Of a stretch of DNA of 64,000 nt, positions 16,935 to 24,998 are shown piece after piece. A program made the position numbers and the translations under genes. How positions within the stretch are numbered: position 1 is the first letter of the stretch; the number at the start of each line of letters is the position of its first letter. The notes under the pieces are model-generated. The model searched no databases. It was given only the letters and a program-made list of their open reading frames with translations, and was not told the DNA's origin. Source of the stretch: an uncultured Dehalococcoidia bacterium (lineage in GTDB: Bacteria; Chloroflexota; Dehalococcoidia; Lucifugimonadales; UBA3495); assembly GCA_958296385.1 (NCBI GenBank), contig OY282494.1, positions 479,416 through 543,415 on the forward strand, written 5' to 3'.

Positions 16935-18323
16935 ATGACGTCCACCAATGGCCCCACCGTCAAGATTGACCATGTTCGCTACGTTATAACCATGTCCCCG
17001 GAGCGCCGGATTATCACTGACGGCGCCGTCGTCATTAACGGCAGCGACATTACCCAGGTTGGCAAGTCCTCCGACTTGGATTACATAACCGCCGACACCG
17101 TCATTGACGGCAGCGGCATGGTAATGACGCCGGGTTTCGTCAACGGCCATATGCACGTCAGCTACGCCCACGCCGTGCGCGGCCTGTTCCCCGACGACCT
17201 CGGCGCCGCCTACCTCCCCAACGTATTCCAACTCCAGGCCGCCATGACCGCCGCCGACGAATACGCAACCTCCCTCCTGGCCATCACCGAACTGCTAAAG
17301 TACGGCACCACCACCTTTCTCGACCCCGGCACCACCACCCATCTGGACGTCTGCCTTGACGCCTACCGCAATGCCGGCTGCCGCATCATAGTAGGCCGCA
17401 ACGTTCAGGACCGCCCCAACCCGCTAAACCTCCCGGTGCACTCCACCGACGACGCTTTGGCAATGACACAGGCCGCCATCTCCGAATACGACGGAGCTCT
17501 AGACGGCATGGTCTCCGCGTGGGCCATGCCCTTTGCGGCCGAGTATTGCTCCCCGGAACTGCTGTCCGCCTGCTGCCGGGCCGCCGCGTTCGCCAACACC
17601 CGCGCCACCCTGCATTTCACCAACAGCCCCCGCTGGATTGAGCAATGCCGCCAGGTTCACGGCTGCAACCCCACTGAGTACCTGGAACGGTGCGGCGCCC
17701 TTGGCCCCGGCATGACTTTATCCCACTGCCTGGGCATTGGCGATGACGAGGCCGGCTTAATCGCCGACCGGGGCGCCGCCGCCGTAATGTGTCCCACCGC
17801 CGCCGTCAAGGGCGGCGCCGGAATGACCCATCACGGACGCCTCCCCGAACTGCTGGCCCACGGCGCTGCCGTCGGCCTCGGCACTGACGCCGGCAACAAC
17901 TCCAACCTGCTGGAAACCCTGCGCTCCATTTACTTGGCGGCCGTGCTGTACAAGGATGGCCGCCAGGACGTCAGCATGGTTCCCGCCGAAACCGCCCTGG
18001 AATTAGGCACCATCACCGGCGCGGCGGCCCTGGGCCTGGCCCACCGCATCGGTTCCATTGAAGCCGGCAAAGCCGCCGACCTGGTCCTGTTCGATACCCG
18101 CCGCGCCGAGTGGGGCAGCCTGCATAACCCCGTCAACAGCCTGGTGTACAACGCCGACGGACGCAGCGTGCATACCGTGCTGGTTAACGGACGCGTCCGG
18201 GTCCAAAATCATCGCCCCGTCTTCGTGGACGAAGCCGAATTGGTGGCCGAAGTCCAGAGCCGGGGCGAGAATTTGCTGGAGCGCACCGGGGTATCATTCC
18301 AACCCCGCTGGCCGGTAGTGTAG
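16935..18323 (+). CDS. amidohydrolase (cytosine deaminase/SsnA-like)
   Basis: A 462-residue metal-dependent hydrolase. The HxH metal motif is in GFVNGHMHVSYAH (His72, His74), a third ligand region is LSHCLG, and the catalytic aspartate is in VGLGTDAGNN. The C-terminal composite domain (GSIEAGKAADLVLFDTRR, VLVNGRVRVQN) is typical of subtype III amidohydrolases that deaminate purine or triazine rings (8-oxoguanine deaminase, TrzA/AtzB, SsnA). The substrate cannot be fixed. GGAGAGGG precedes the ATG. It follows the nitroreductase, so the two may belong to the same degradation unit. Confidence 0.87.
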   Translation: MTSTNGPTVKIDHVRYVITMSPERRIITDGAVVINGSDITQVGKSSDLDYITADTVIDGSGMVMTPGFVNGHMHVSYAHAVRGLFPDDLGAAYLPNVFQLQAAMTAADEYATSLLAITELLKYGTTTFLDPGTTTHLDVCLDAYRNAGCRIIVGRNVQDRPNPLNLPVHSTDDALAMTQAAISEYDGALDGMVSAWAMPFAAEYCSPELLSACCRAAAFANTRATLHFTNSPRWIEQCRQVHGCNPTEYLERCGALGPGMTLSHCLGIGDDEAGLIADRGAAAVMCPTAAVKGGAGMTHHGRLPELLAHGAAVGLGTDAGNNSNLLETLRSIYLAAVLYKDGRQDVSMVPAETALELGTITGAAALGLAHRIGSIEAGKAADLVLFDTRRAEWGSLHNPVNSLVYNADGRSVHTVLVNGRVRVQNHRPVFVDEAELVAEVQSRGENLLERTGVSFQPRWPVV

Positions 18324-18324
18324 T

Positions 18325-18360
18325 TTGACGGTTCGTAGCTTGACGGTCTATGGCTTGACG
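18325..18360. repeat. three direct copies of TTGACG at 15-base period
   Basis: TTGACG starts at 18325, 18340 and 18355. The first two units (TTGACGGTTCGTAGC, TTGACGGTCTATGGC) differ at three positions. The repeat lies in the short gap between two convergent genes, so a promoter role is unlikely. Confidence 0.7.
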
Positions 18361-18375
18361 AACGGGCGTTAGCGG

Positions 18376-19326
18376 TTAGCGTTCCTCGCCCCGCTCCGGT
18401 ATGTCCCGCAAGATGTTTTCCAGCGCCTGGTCCAGCGCAGGGTCCAGCTCCACCGGCTCCACGTAGGGCGTGTACTGGTAGTCCAGCCGCACCTGGTCAA
18501 TAATCTGCTTGGCCTCGCTGTTCGTGCTGCCCAGCCGTTCCAGATTGTCCAGCAATTCCTGCGACTCCCGGTTGCCCATCTGCTCCAGCTCCGACAAGTC
18601 CATCTCAATCTTGAACAGCGCGCGCAGCCGCCGCAGTATGTCGTAGTAAGCCCGGTGGTCCTGCGTGATGCCCAGCTGATTGTTGTTGCTGGTCATAAAC
18701 GGGTACATCGGCGCCATCGCCCCCATCCGGAACATCTGCACGTCCGGATGCTCGTAATGCGCCAGCGATACCAGCGCCATCCCGATGGTCGGCCCCTGCC
18801 GTCCCCGGCTCCCGTAGCTGGAGAATTGCACCCCGTGCCGTTCCAGCGGTTCCCGCATATGCGGCTGCGAATAGACGCAGGTAATCCGCCGCTCCAGGTC
18901 CGGCGGCGCCGGCCCGTTCACCCCTTCCACCGCTACCGTCTGCTGGATGCCCAATTCCCGGATGGCGCCAAAAAACGCCTCCGCGTAGATGTCCAGCCGG
19001 TACCAGGGTTCCTCCCCCAGAAACACCACCAGCCCACTGCCAATCTCGTAAAACGCATTCTGCCGCGTCATCGCCGCGTTGGGCAGCCCCTCGTGAAAAG
19101 CCGCCGCCGGACGAAACGCGTCGTGCGTCCCGGCAACCTGAAACGGGTAGCACATCTGATTGACGTAATTGCTCAATTGCCCAATCTGCCGCCCGCCGTT
19201 CTTCTCAATCAGATAGCGCGGCAAGCCGCTGGATATGCGGCCCCCGTTCGACCACTGCCGCCGCCAACCGGCAATCAGATAGTTCGCTGTCGGATTCTCG
19301 TTGATGGCAAATAGTTCTTCAGCCAT
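18376..19326 (-). CDS. PAC2 family protein (proteasome assembly chaperone-like)
   Basis: A 316-residue protein. The PAC2 fold is suggested by LIAGWRRQWSNGGRISSGLPRYLIE, SGLVVFLGEEPWY, YAEAFFGAIRELGIQQTVAVEGV and SSYGSRGRQGPTIGMALVSLA. PAC2 proteins include archaeal and actinobacterial relatives of the eukaryotic 20S assembly chaperones, but no proteasome gene is in this window. GGAGGCGG is just upstream of the ATG, so an upstream in-frame Met is rejected. The C-terminal 90 residues are acidic and helical (LEQMGNRESQELLDNLERLG). It follows a peptide-binding protein and a peptidase-type gene, which hints at peptide handling. Confidence 0.75.
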   Translation of the reverse strand: MAEELFAINENPTANYLIAGWRRQWSNGGRISSGLPRYLIEKNGGRQIGQLSNYVNQMCYPFQVAGTHDAFRPAAAFHEGLPNAAMTRQNAFYEIGSGLVVFLGEEPWYRLDIYAEAFFGAIRELGIQQTVAVEGVNGPAPPDLERRITCVYSQPHMREPLERHGVQFSSYGSRGRQGPTIGMALVSLAHYEHPDVQMFRMGAMAPMYPFMTSNNNQLGITQDHRAYYDILRRLRALFKIEMDLSELEQMGNRESQELLDNLERLGSTNSEAKQIIDQVRLDYQYTPYVEPVELDPALDQALENILRDIPERGEER

Positions 19327-19425
19327 ATAAACCGCCTCCCGGCGCACGCTGGGAATAGCCCCAATATACCACAATCCATCGCCCTTGCCCGCCGCCGCCG
19401 TCATCATGAGCGCAGCGCCGCGCCG

Positions 19426-19740
19426 CTAGTTGCGTGAGAAACCCAACCCGCCGCCGTAGCCTCCCGTCTGCTCGTTCACCAGAAACGTGGCGGTATCCCG
19501 CCCCAACGCCGTTTCCAGGTCAACGTCAAACCGCTGCCCGCCAAACTCACCCAGCATCTCAAAGCGCTGCTCAGTGTACAGCCGTCCCTCGTACTCCGCG
19601 CCGGCCACGCTGCGCTCGTCCTCCCCGGCCAGGTACATCTCCACCGCCGCCGCCATCAGATGATTACGGTCGTCGCTATTGATGAAGTTAGGCGCCCGCA
19701 AAAACACGTAGCCCCACCGTATGCCCTGATGCTCCATCAT
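19426..19740 (-). CDS. hypothetical protein of 104 residues
   Basis: A small soluble protein with an acidic middle (YLAGEDERSVAGAEYEG) and a Gly-rich tail (EQTGGYGGGLGFSRN). No family is recognised. It starts 8 bases after the peptide-binding protein stops and is followed by the PAC2 gene, all on one strand, so a shared transcript is probable. Confidence 0.5.
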   Translation of the reverse strand: MMEHQGIRWGYVFLRAPNFINSDDRNHLMAAAVEMYLAGEDERSVAGAEYEGRLYTEQRFEMLGEFGGQRFDVDLETALGRDTATFLVNEQTGGYGGGLGFSRN

Positions 19741-19747
19741 CGCCGCG

Positions 19748-21454
19748 TCACCGCCGCCATTCGGCGATATTCCACAACTCGCTGTCCCAGCTGTTAATCC
19801 GCACCCCTTGCAGCGTGCTGATGTGAGCCGACGTCAGCCCCCGGTTCACCAGCGGTATCTGATAATAATTCTGTACCACGATGTCGTTGAGCCGTTTCAC
19901 CAGCGCGGCCCGCTCCGGCCCCACGCCGGTTTTGGACAGCTCGGCAAACACGGCGTCATATTCCCCGTCGCACATCCGCGCGTTGTTGCTGCCCGACCAG
20001 TTATTCGCCGCCGTCTGAATGTTGGCGCAAAGCCCGCCCGACAGCACCTGCTCCGGGTCAACCCCCGTCCCGTCGGTGTACATCTGCACGTCGGCAAAGA
20101 ACGTCCGGTAAGATTCGTCCGGATTCTCCGCCGGATTGCCCCCAAAGAACACGCCCCCGTCGTGGTTCACAAACTCGGTTGCGATTCCAATTTGCCGCCA
20201 TTGTTCGCCAATCAGCTCTTGCGTACTCTCCCGGATCGCGTTGGCCGTCGTCTGGAAAGTAACCCGCAGCGGCGCCCCCTGATACTCCCGGATGCCGTCG
20301 CCGTCGTTGTCCAAAACACCGTGCTCGTCCAGCAGCCGGTTAGCCCCGTCAACGTCCGGCGCTAAGCAGCCGTCGTTGGCATCCGATACGTACTCCTGCG
20401 GCCCCACCACCAGATTGCAGGCCGGCCGCCCCGCAAATCCGTACAGCGAATCCACAATCCGCCCCCGGTCAATGGCCATTGACATCGCCTGCGGTATCGG
20501 CGTGAACGTCAAAAACGGATGCGGATTCCCGCCATCCCTATACTCCGAACGCCCCGCGCCCAGCGACGCATCCGGATTAGTCTGGTTAACCACCAGTCGC
20601 TCCACCTGGCTGCTGAACGCCGTCACCAGCTTGCCATTCCCGGCCGCCTCCAGCTCAGTCAGCGTCTGCGCCTCCACTTGCAAGTTCCAGGCATAATCGG
20701 CCATCCCCTGCTCCAGAACCACCCGCGCCGCACCTATAGCATCGCCGCCGCCCACGAGTATCACCGTGTCAAAATACGGCTCCGCCCCGCGGAAATTGGG
20801 ATTGCGCTCGTAAGTAGCCTGCTCGTTTGGCAAGAAGCTGACGATGCGATAGGGCCCGGTTCCCAGCGGAGCGTTGTTCTCCGCCTGGCAGCTAGCCGCG
20901 CCGGCCCCCACGCAGTCCGCAAACTGCGCCTGGCTGATAATCGGCAGCCTGGCCCCGACGAAAGGCGTATAAGGATAGGGTTTCGGCGCGTCAAAGCCGA
21001 TTCTAACCGTCCGGTCATCCACCGCCTCCACCGACGTAACCCCGTCAAATGAGTCAATCCCGATGCAGTCGGCGCTTTCGTCAGTGCAGTAGCGCCAGGT
21101 GAATACCACGTCCGCCGCCGTCAAGTCGCTGCCGTCCGACCACTTCACCCCTTCTTTGAGCTGCCACGTAATTGACATAAGGTCTGCGCCTACCCCGCCG
21201 TTCTCCGGCGTCGGTATCGCAGTGGCCAGCGCCGGCGTCAACTTCCCGTCCGGGTCAAACTTCGCCAGCGGTTCCAGCGTAATCGCGCTGGCGTCCACGT
21301 CCTTGTTCCCGGCGCTCAAATACGGCAGCGGCACCGTCGGCGCCTGCCAGTAAAGTATCGTCAGCGTCTGCGCCTCCCCCGGCGCAAAATTGATGCAGGC
21401 GGTGGACAGAAAAAGGGCGACCAGGCCCAGGACGACGACAAACAAATGACGCAT
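19748..21454 (-). CDS. ABC transporter solute-binding lipoprotein, peptide/nickel type
   Basis: A 568-residue SBP_bac_5 family protein. The N-terminus is a lipoprotein signal (MRHLFVVVLGLVALFLSTAC, lipobox Ser-Thr-Ala-Cys), so the mature protein is membrane-anchored outside the cell. Family marks are LEPLAKFDPDGKLTPALA, WQLKEGVKWSDGSDLTAADVVFTW, and PLGTGPYRIVSF. It binds oligopeptides or similar solutes for an ABC importer whose permease genes are not in the window. A gamma-glutamyltransferase gene precedes it by about 44 bases, pointing to uptake and processing of glutathione-like or gamma-glutamyl peptides. The inner ATG is preferred because GGAG precedes it. Confidence 0.9.
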   Translation of the reverse strand: MRHLFVVVLGLVALFLSTACINFAPGEAQTLTILYWQAPTVPLPYLSAGNKDVDASAITLEPLAKFDPDGKLTPALATAIPTPENGGVGADLMSITWQLKEGVKWSDGSDLTAADVVFTWRYCTDESADCIGIDSFDGVTSVEAVDDRTVRIGFDAPKPYPYTPFVGARLPIISQAQFADCVGAGAASCQAENNAPLGTGPYRIVSFLPNEQATYERNPNFRGAEPYFDTVILVGGGDAIGAARVVLEQGMADYAWNLQVEAQTLTELEAAGNGKLVTAFSSQVERLVVNQTNPDASLGAGRSEYRDGGNPHPFLTFTPIPQAMSMAIDRGRIVDSLYGFAGRPACNLVVGPQEYVSDANDGCLAPDVDGANRLLDEHGVLDNDGDGIREYQGAPLRVTFQTTANAIRESTQELIGEQWRQIGIATEFVNHDGGVFFGGNPAENPDESYRTFFADVQMYTDGTGVDPEQVLSGGLCANIQTAANNWSGSNNARMCDGEYDAVFAELSKTGVGPERAALVKRLNDIVVQNYYQIPLVNRGLTSAHISTLQGVRINSWDSELWNIAEWRR

Positions 21455-21497
21455 GGTTCGTAGCTCCATCTACTGTATGACCCCGTGTATGACCCGA

Positions 21498-23300
21498 CTA
21501 TTGCGCCAGGGCGTAGCAGGCCCGGCGCGGATCGGCGCCGGTGCTAAGCGACCCGGCGCCGTCGCGCACCGACACCGTTGCCCCCAGCCCGCAGTTGGCC
21601 GCCCGCTGAATCTCATGCCCCAGACTCCGCAGCGTGTCGGCAGCGTACTCCGGTATCCCCGCCTCCAGCTCCAGCCGCCCCGGATGGTACACGTGCGGAT
21701 AGAACGAGTTGACGTTGCTTGACGTAGCAAACCGGGGAGCCTCCACCGCCTGCTGCGGGTCCATCCCAAATACCAGCGAGTTCAGCATCAGCTGCACGTT
21801 GGCCTGCACCTGATTATCGCCCCCCGGACAGCCAACGGTCATCACCGGGCATCCGTCTTTGGCCACGATGTAATTCACCAGCGTAGTACGCGGCCGCTTG
21901 CCCGGCTCAACCACGTTAGGATGCCCCGCCACGCAGTTGAACATCTCAATCCGCGTACTCAAAGCGCACCCCAAATCCGGAAAAAATACCGACTTGGCAA
22001 AAGACCCCCCGCTGATAGTTCCGCAGACCAGATTCCCCTGCCCGTCCAGCACGGAAACGTGCGTAGTGCCGTCATCGCCGGCCGCATCAGCAGCGCCGCC
22101 CGCCGGGGCCGACATAACCGGGGACGGTGTGACGCCGGTCATCTCGGAGAACTGCCAGGGGTCGCCGGTCGGCGGCTGCGCCGGATACGCCCCCTCCGGG
22201 TCGATCCGCTGCGCCCGCTGTGCCGCATACTCTTTCGACAGCAACCCGTCCATCGGAACGGCGGCATAGTCCGGGTCGCCGTAAAACGCCTCCCGGTCCC
22301 CAAACGACAATTTCAACGCCTCGGTCACCGTATGGATGTAAGCCGGGCTGTTATGCCCCATCGCCTTAAGGTCAAAGTTCTCCAGGATATTGAGGGTCTG
22401 CATCAGCATCGGCCCCTGCGTCCAGGAATCCTGCCCCCAGATTTCATAGCCCTGAAAGGTGCCTTTAACCGGCTTGGCGAACTCACTCCGATAGTTAGCC
22501 AGGTCATCCATCCCCAGAATCCCGCCCACTTCTGCGGATGAACGCACAATCAGCTCGGCGATTGGCCCCCGATAAAAAGCATCGCAGCCGGCGCGCAGCC
22601 CCTCAACCCGCGCACCCCCCGCGTTCTCCGACGCATCCCGCATCGCAATCAAGGTATTAGCCAGCCCCGGCTGCACCAAAAGAGCGCCGGGAGACGGAAC
22701 CTCCCGGTTGTCATAAAACACCTCCCACCCCCCCGGCGGGAAGTTGTCAAACTGCTTTTGCCCCGATTCAGCCCGCAGCCGTTCCAGCATATACTCGTAA
22801 TGCGGAATCCCCTCTGCGGCATAGCTGATCGCCGGCGCCAAAACGTCGGCCAGCGACATCGTGCCGTACCGTTCCAGCAGCGCAATAAAAGCGTGGACAA
22901 CGCCCGGCACCGTAAAAGACAGCGGCGCATCCAAGCCCGGCCCCGTCGGAATCCGCTCATGCCCCCGGCCCAGATAAAAGTCGGCAGTAGCCCCACCCGG
23001 CGCCCCGCCCTGCCCGCTCAGCGAAAGCAGCTCCCCGCTGGCCGAGTCAAAAAGCATAAACACGCCCTCAGCAGCCAGCGAATACGAAGCAATCGGCTCC
23101 ACAACCGCCGCCGCAAACCCGGCCGCCACCAAAGCATCAAAAGCATTCCCCCCACCCCAAAGCACCCGCATCCCCGCCATAGAAGTAAGGTAATGCCCGG
23201 AGGATATGACCCCCGCAGTAGAGCGAATCACCGGCCGGCCGGTATCAGGCAATTTAACATCGCCCTGTTCCAGGTTGTAGGCGGTTTGGTGGTTGACCAT
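21498..23300 (-). CDS. gamma-glutamyltransferase family protein
   Basis: A 600-residue Ntn-hydrolase precursor. The self-cleavage threonine is in DDGTTHVSVLDGQGN (near residue 408), followed by the substrate loop GTISGGSF. The N-terminal part has SSGHYLTSMAGMRVLWGGGNAFDALVAAGFA, typical of the family. No signal peptide is present, so it is cytosolic, unlike the E. coli enzyme. Members without a leader include cephalosporin acylase-like and capsule-type homologues. AAGGAGCAGAG precedes the ATG. It lies upstream of a peptide-binding protein gene on the same strand. Confidence 0.9.
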   Translation of the reverse strand: MVNHQTAYNLEQGDVKLPDTGRPVIRSTAGVISSGHYLTSMAGMRVLWGGGNAFDALVAAGFAAAVVEPIASYSLAAEGVFMLFDSASGELLSLSGQGGAPGGATADFYLGRGHERIPTGPGLDAPLSFTVPGVVHAFIALLERYGTMSLADVLAPAISYAAEGIPHYEYMLERLRAESGQKQFDNFPPGGWEVFYDNREVPSPGALLVQPGLANTLIAMRDASENAGGARVEGLRAGCDAFYRGPIAELIVRSSAEVGGILGMDDLANYRSEFAKPVKGTFQGYEIWGQDSWTQGPMLMQTLNILENFDLKAMGHNSPAYIHTVTEALKLSFGDREAFYGDPDYAAVPMDGLLSKEYAAQRAQRIDPEGAYPAQPPTGDPWQFSEMTGVTPSPVMSAPAGGAADAAGDDGTTHVSVLDGQGNLVCGTISGGSFAKSVFFPDLGCALSTRIEMFNCVAGHPNVVEPGKRPRTTLVNYIVAKDGCPVMTVGCPGGDNQVQANVQLMLNSLVFGMDPQQAVEAPRFATSSNVNSFYPHVYHPGRLELEAGIPEYAADTLRSLGHEIQRAANCGLGATVSVRDGAGSLSTGADPRRACYALAQ

Positions 23301-23356
23301 CTCTGCTCCTTAGCTTGCCAATCACCGGCAAGCAACTCCATGCGCTGCAAACCTAT

Positions 23357-24220
23357 TCACGCGCGGTGCGCGGGACTAATGTAAACGTGGTTCTTCTCAC
23401 AAGCCGCTTGGAGGATTCTTCGGGTATCGCATGACGCAGGCGTTACCATGTAACCTGATTCCAGATTGCCAATGACAGTCAACCCATGACCCGCCCGTTC
23501 GCGTCTCCATTGCATGGCGATGATGAGGCAAATCACGGCGTCTAACTTGTCTTGGTGAGCCTTTCTAGGCGATGGCAGCTTCGCCATCGCCTGGGCCCAT
23601 TCCATCAGCACCTGAAGGTTTAACTCGCCTGCACAACGGCGGACGGTTTCACAGGCTAGCCCCCAGTCAGCCAGGCAAAACTTGTTCTTGTTGCGCGGAT
23701 TGTATCTAGCCGCATAGCTGCGATCCATGAACTTCGGTTCCAGTGCCGGCAAGGCCAAAGCCGGATAGACTTCAATCAAATGGATTTGCCCTGTTGCAGT
23801 TTTGGCAACCTCAAAATCCATAAGAGGGTTGCCAATACCCGCGTTCGTGGTTCCAGGATGCTCGGCTGCCGATATATCCTCGATGAACCTCCATATTGGG
23901 GCGGCATCCCCGAACATGGTCGCTTTATTTCGATTGGCTGTTTGAGTGCCGCTGCAAAGTTTGCCCATGAGCGAGCCGGCCACCCTGTCGACAGGCCGAC
24001 TGCCATATTGGTTGGGAACGATAATCGGCTGGTCAATTGCAACCAGCACATCGTCGCATTCTCTCCGTAGTTCGTTGATGGTTTCAGCGGCGTCGCGGAA
24101 CGACGAAAGTTGCGGTAGTGCTTCCCTTTCCAGGGTATCCTCCTGGAAAACCGCGTATGAAATTGCCCCCTTGTTCCTAACGGACCAAGCTGAATCAAAC
24201 CCGACAAACGCTTCTTTCAT
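23357..24220 (-). CDS. DUF429 family protein
   Basis: A 287-residue protein with the DUF429 opening FVGFDSAW, a DVLVAIDQPIIVP core and a C-terminal KAHQDKLDAVICLIIAMQW. These are marks of an RNase H-like fold with predicted nuclease-type acidic residues (Asp near positions 9, 58 and 228). The biochemical role of the family is unknown. Codon use is less GC-biased than the neighbours, and the gene sits next to a tRNA cluster, so acquisition by transfer is possible; no integrase is seen. Confidence 0.75.
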   Translation of the reverse strand: MKEAFVGFDSAWSVRNKGAISYAVFQEDTLEREALPQLSSFRDAAETINELRRECDDVLVAIDQPIIVPNQYGSRPVDRVAGSLMGKLCSGTQTANRNKATMFGDAAPIWRFIEDISAAEHPGTTNAGIGNPLMDFEVAKTATGQIHLIEVYPALALPALEPKFMDRSYAARYNPRNKNKFCLADWGLACETVRRCAGELNLQVLMEWAQAMAKLPSPRKAHQDKLDAVICLIIAMQWRRERAGHGLTVIGNLESGYMVTPASCDTRRILQAACEKNHVYISPAHRA

Positions 24221-24251
24221 AATCTATATCACTCGTAAATTGGCAACTTAT

Positions 24252-24328
24252 TGGTGGGCGGTGAGGGACTCGAACCCCCGGCCTTCTGCGTGTAAAGCAG
24301 ACGCTCTAACCAGCTGAGCTAACCGCCC
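24252..24328 (-). tRNA. tRNA-Val (anticodon TAC)
   Basis: Acceptor GGGCGGT pairs with ACCGCCC. The anticodon stem TCTGC/GCAGA encloses TTTACAC (anticodon TAC). Discriminator A and encoded CCA are present. It is the last of four tRNA genes reading leftward. Confidence 0.95.
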
Positions 24329-24384
24329 CGGTGCGGCGCGCTATGCCCCGCCACGCTGCGCCATCGTAGCACAGGCAAAAGAAA

Positions 24385-24460
24385 TGGCGCGCTTGGCGAG
24401 ATTCGAACTCACGACCTCTGCCTCCGCAGGGCAGCGCTCTATCCACTGAGCTACAAGCGC
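24385..24460 (-). tRNA. tRNA-Arg (anticodon GCG)
   Basis: Acceptor GCGCTTG pairs with CAAGCGC; the D-arm carries the A20-type AGTGGATA seen in Arg tRNAs. The anticodon stem CTGCC/GGCAG encloses CTGCGGA, which puts GCG at positions 34-36. Discriminator G and CCA follow. Most bacteria read CGC and CGU with an ACG tRNA edited to inosine; a G34 version is unusual. Confidence 0.9.
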
Positions 24461-24489
24461 GCGACCGAACATCACGTCGCAGCGCGAAA

Positions 24490-24575
24490 TGGTGCCGAGG
24501 GAGGGATTTGAACCCACACGTCCTAAAGGACACTGCGCCCTGAACGCAGCGCGTCTGCCGTTTCGCCACCTCGGC
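24490..24575 (-). tRNA. tRNA-Leu (anticodon CAG)
   Basis: A class II tRNA with acceptor GCCGAGG paired to CCTCGGC, anticodon stem CTGCG/CGCAG around TTCAGGG (anticodon CAG), and a long variable arm (GTGTCCTTTAGGACGT). CCA is encoded. Confidence 0.95.
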
Positions 24576-24623
24576 CTATACAGTTGTTAATGAAAGCCGC
24601 CGCCGGTTGCGGGCTAAGCCGAG

Positions 24624-24699
24624 TGGTGGGCGATGGAGGATTTGAACCTCCGACCTCCTCGGTGTGAACGAGGCGCTCTAACCGCTGAGCTAACCGCCC
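24624..24699 (-). tRNA. tRNA-Val (anticodon CAC)
   Basis: Acceptor GGGCGGT pairs with ATCGCCC through one G-U pair. The anticodon stem CCTCG/CGAGG encloses TTCACAC (anticodon CAC). CCA is encoded. It is the first gene of the leftward cluster. Confidence 0.95.
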
Positions 24700-24720
24700 C
24701 GGTGCAACTTTCGCCCCACC

Positions 24721-24726
24721 ATTATA
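24721..24726 (-). promoter_or_regulatory. -10 box of the tRNA cluster promoter
   Basis: On the minus strand a perfect TATAAT stands 21 bases ahead of tRNA-Val(CAC), with TTGCGC 18 bases further upstream as a possible -35. The rest of the interval up to the CoA transferase gene (about 270 bases) shows no gene. Confidence 0.55.
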
Positions 24727-24998
24727 GCCCCCAAACCGTTCCAGGCGCAACGGGTCACTCGCCATCAAGATTTCCGCCCGCGCTCCCAATGACAACGAAG
24801 TTCGCTCAAAATGACGGCCGCGGCCAAAATCACCGGAGGACAGCAAAATCGCAAAACCCCCTGGTTATGTAAAGAACCCGCGTTTTTCACGCCTGGAGTA
24901 CACATAACGCATCTTGTGCGAACCATAGTGGATCGCAAAAAGCTGGCGTCTTGCCCCAACACAAGACGCCAACCGATAGCAGCTCAAGCTCCCGGTTC

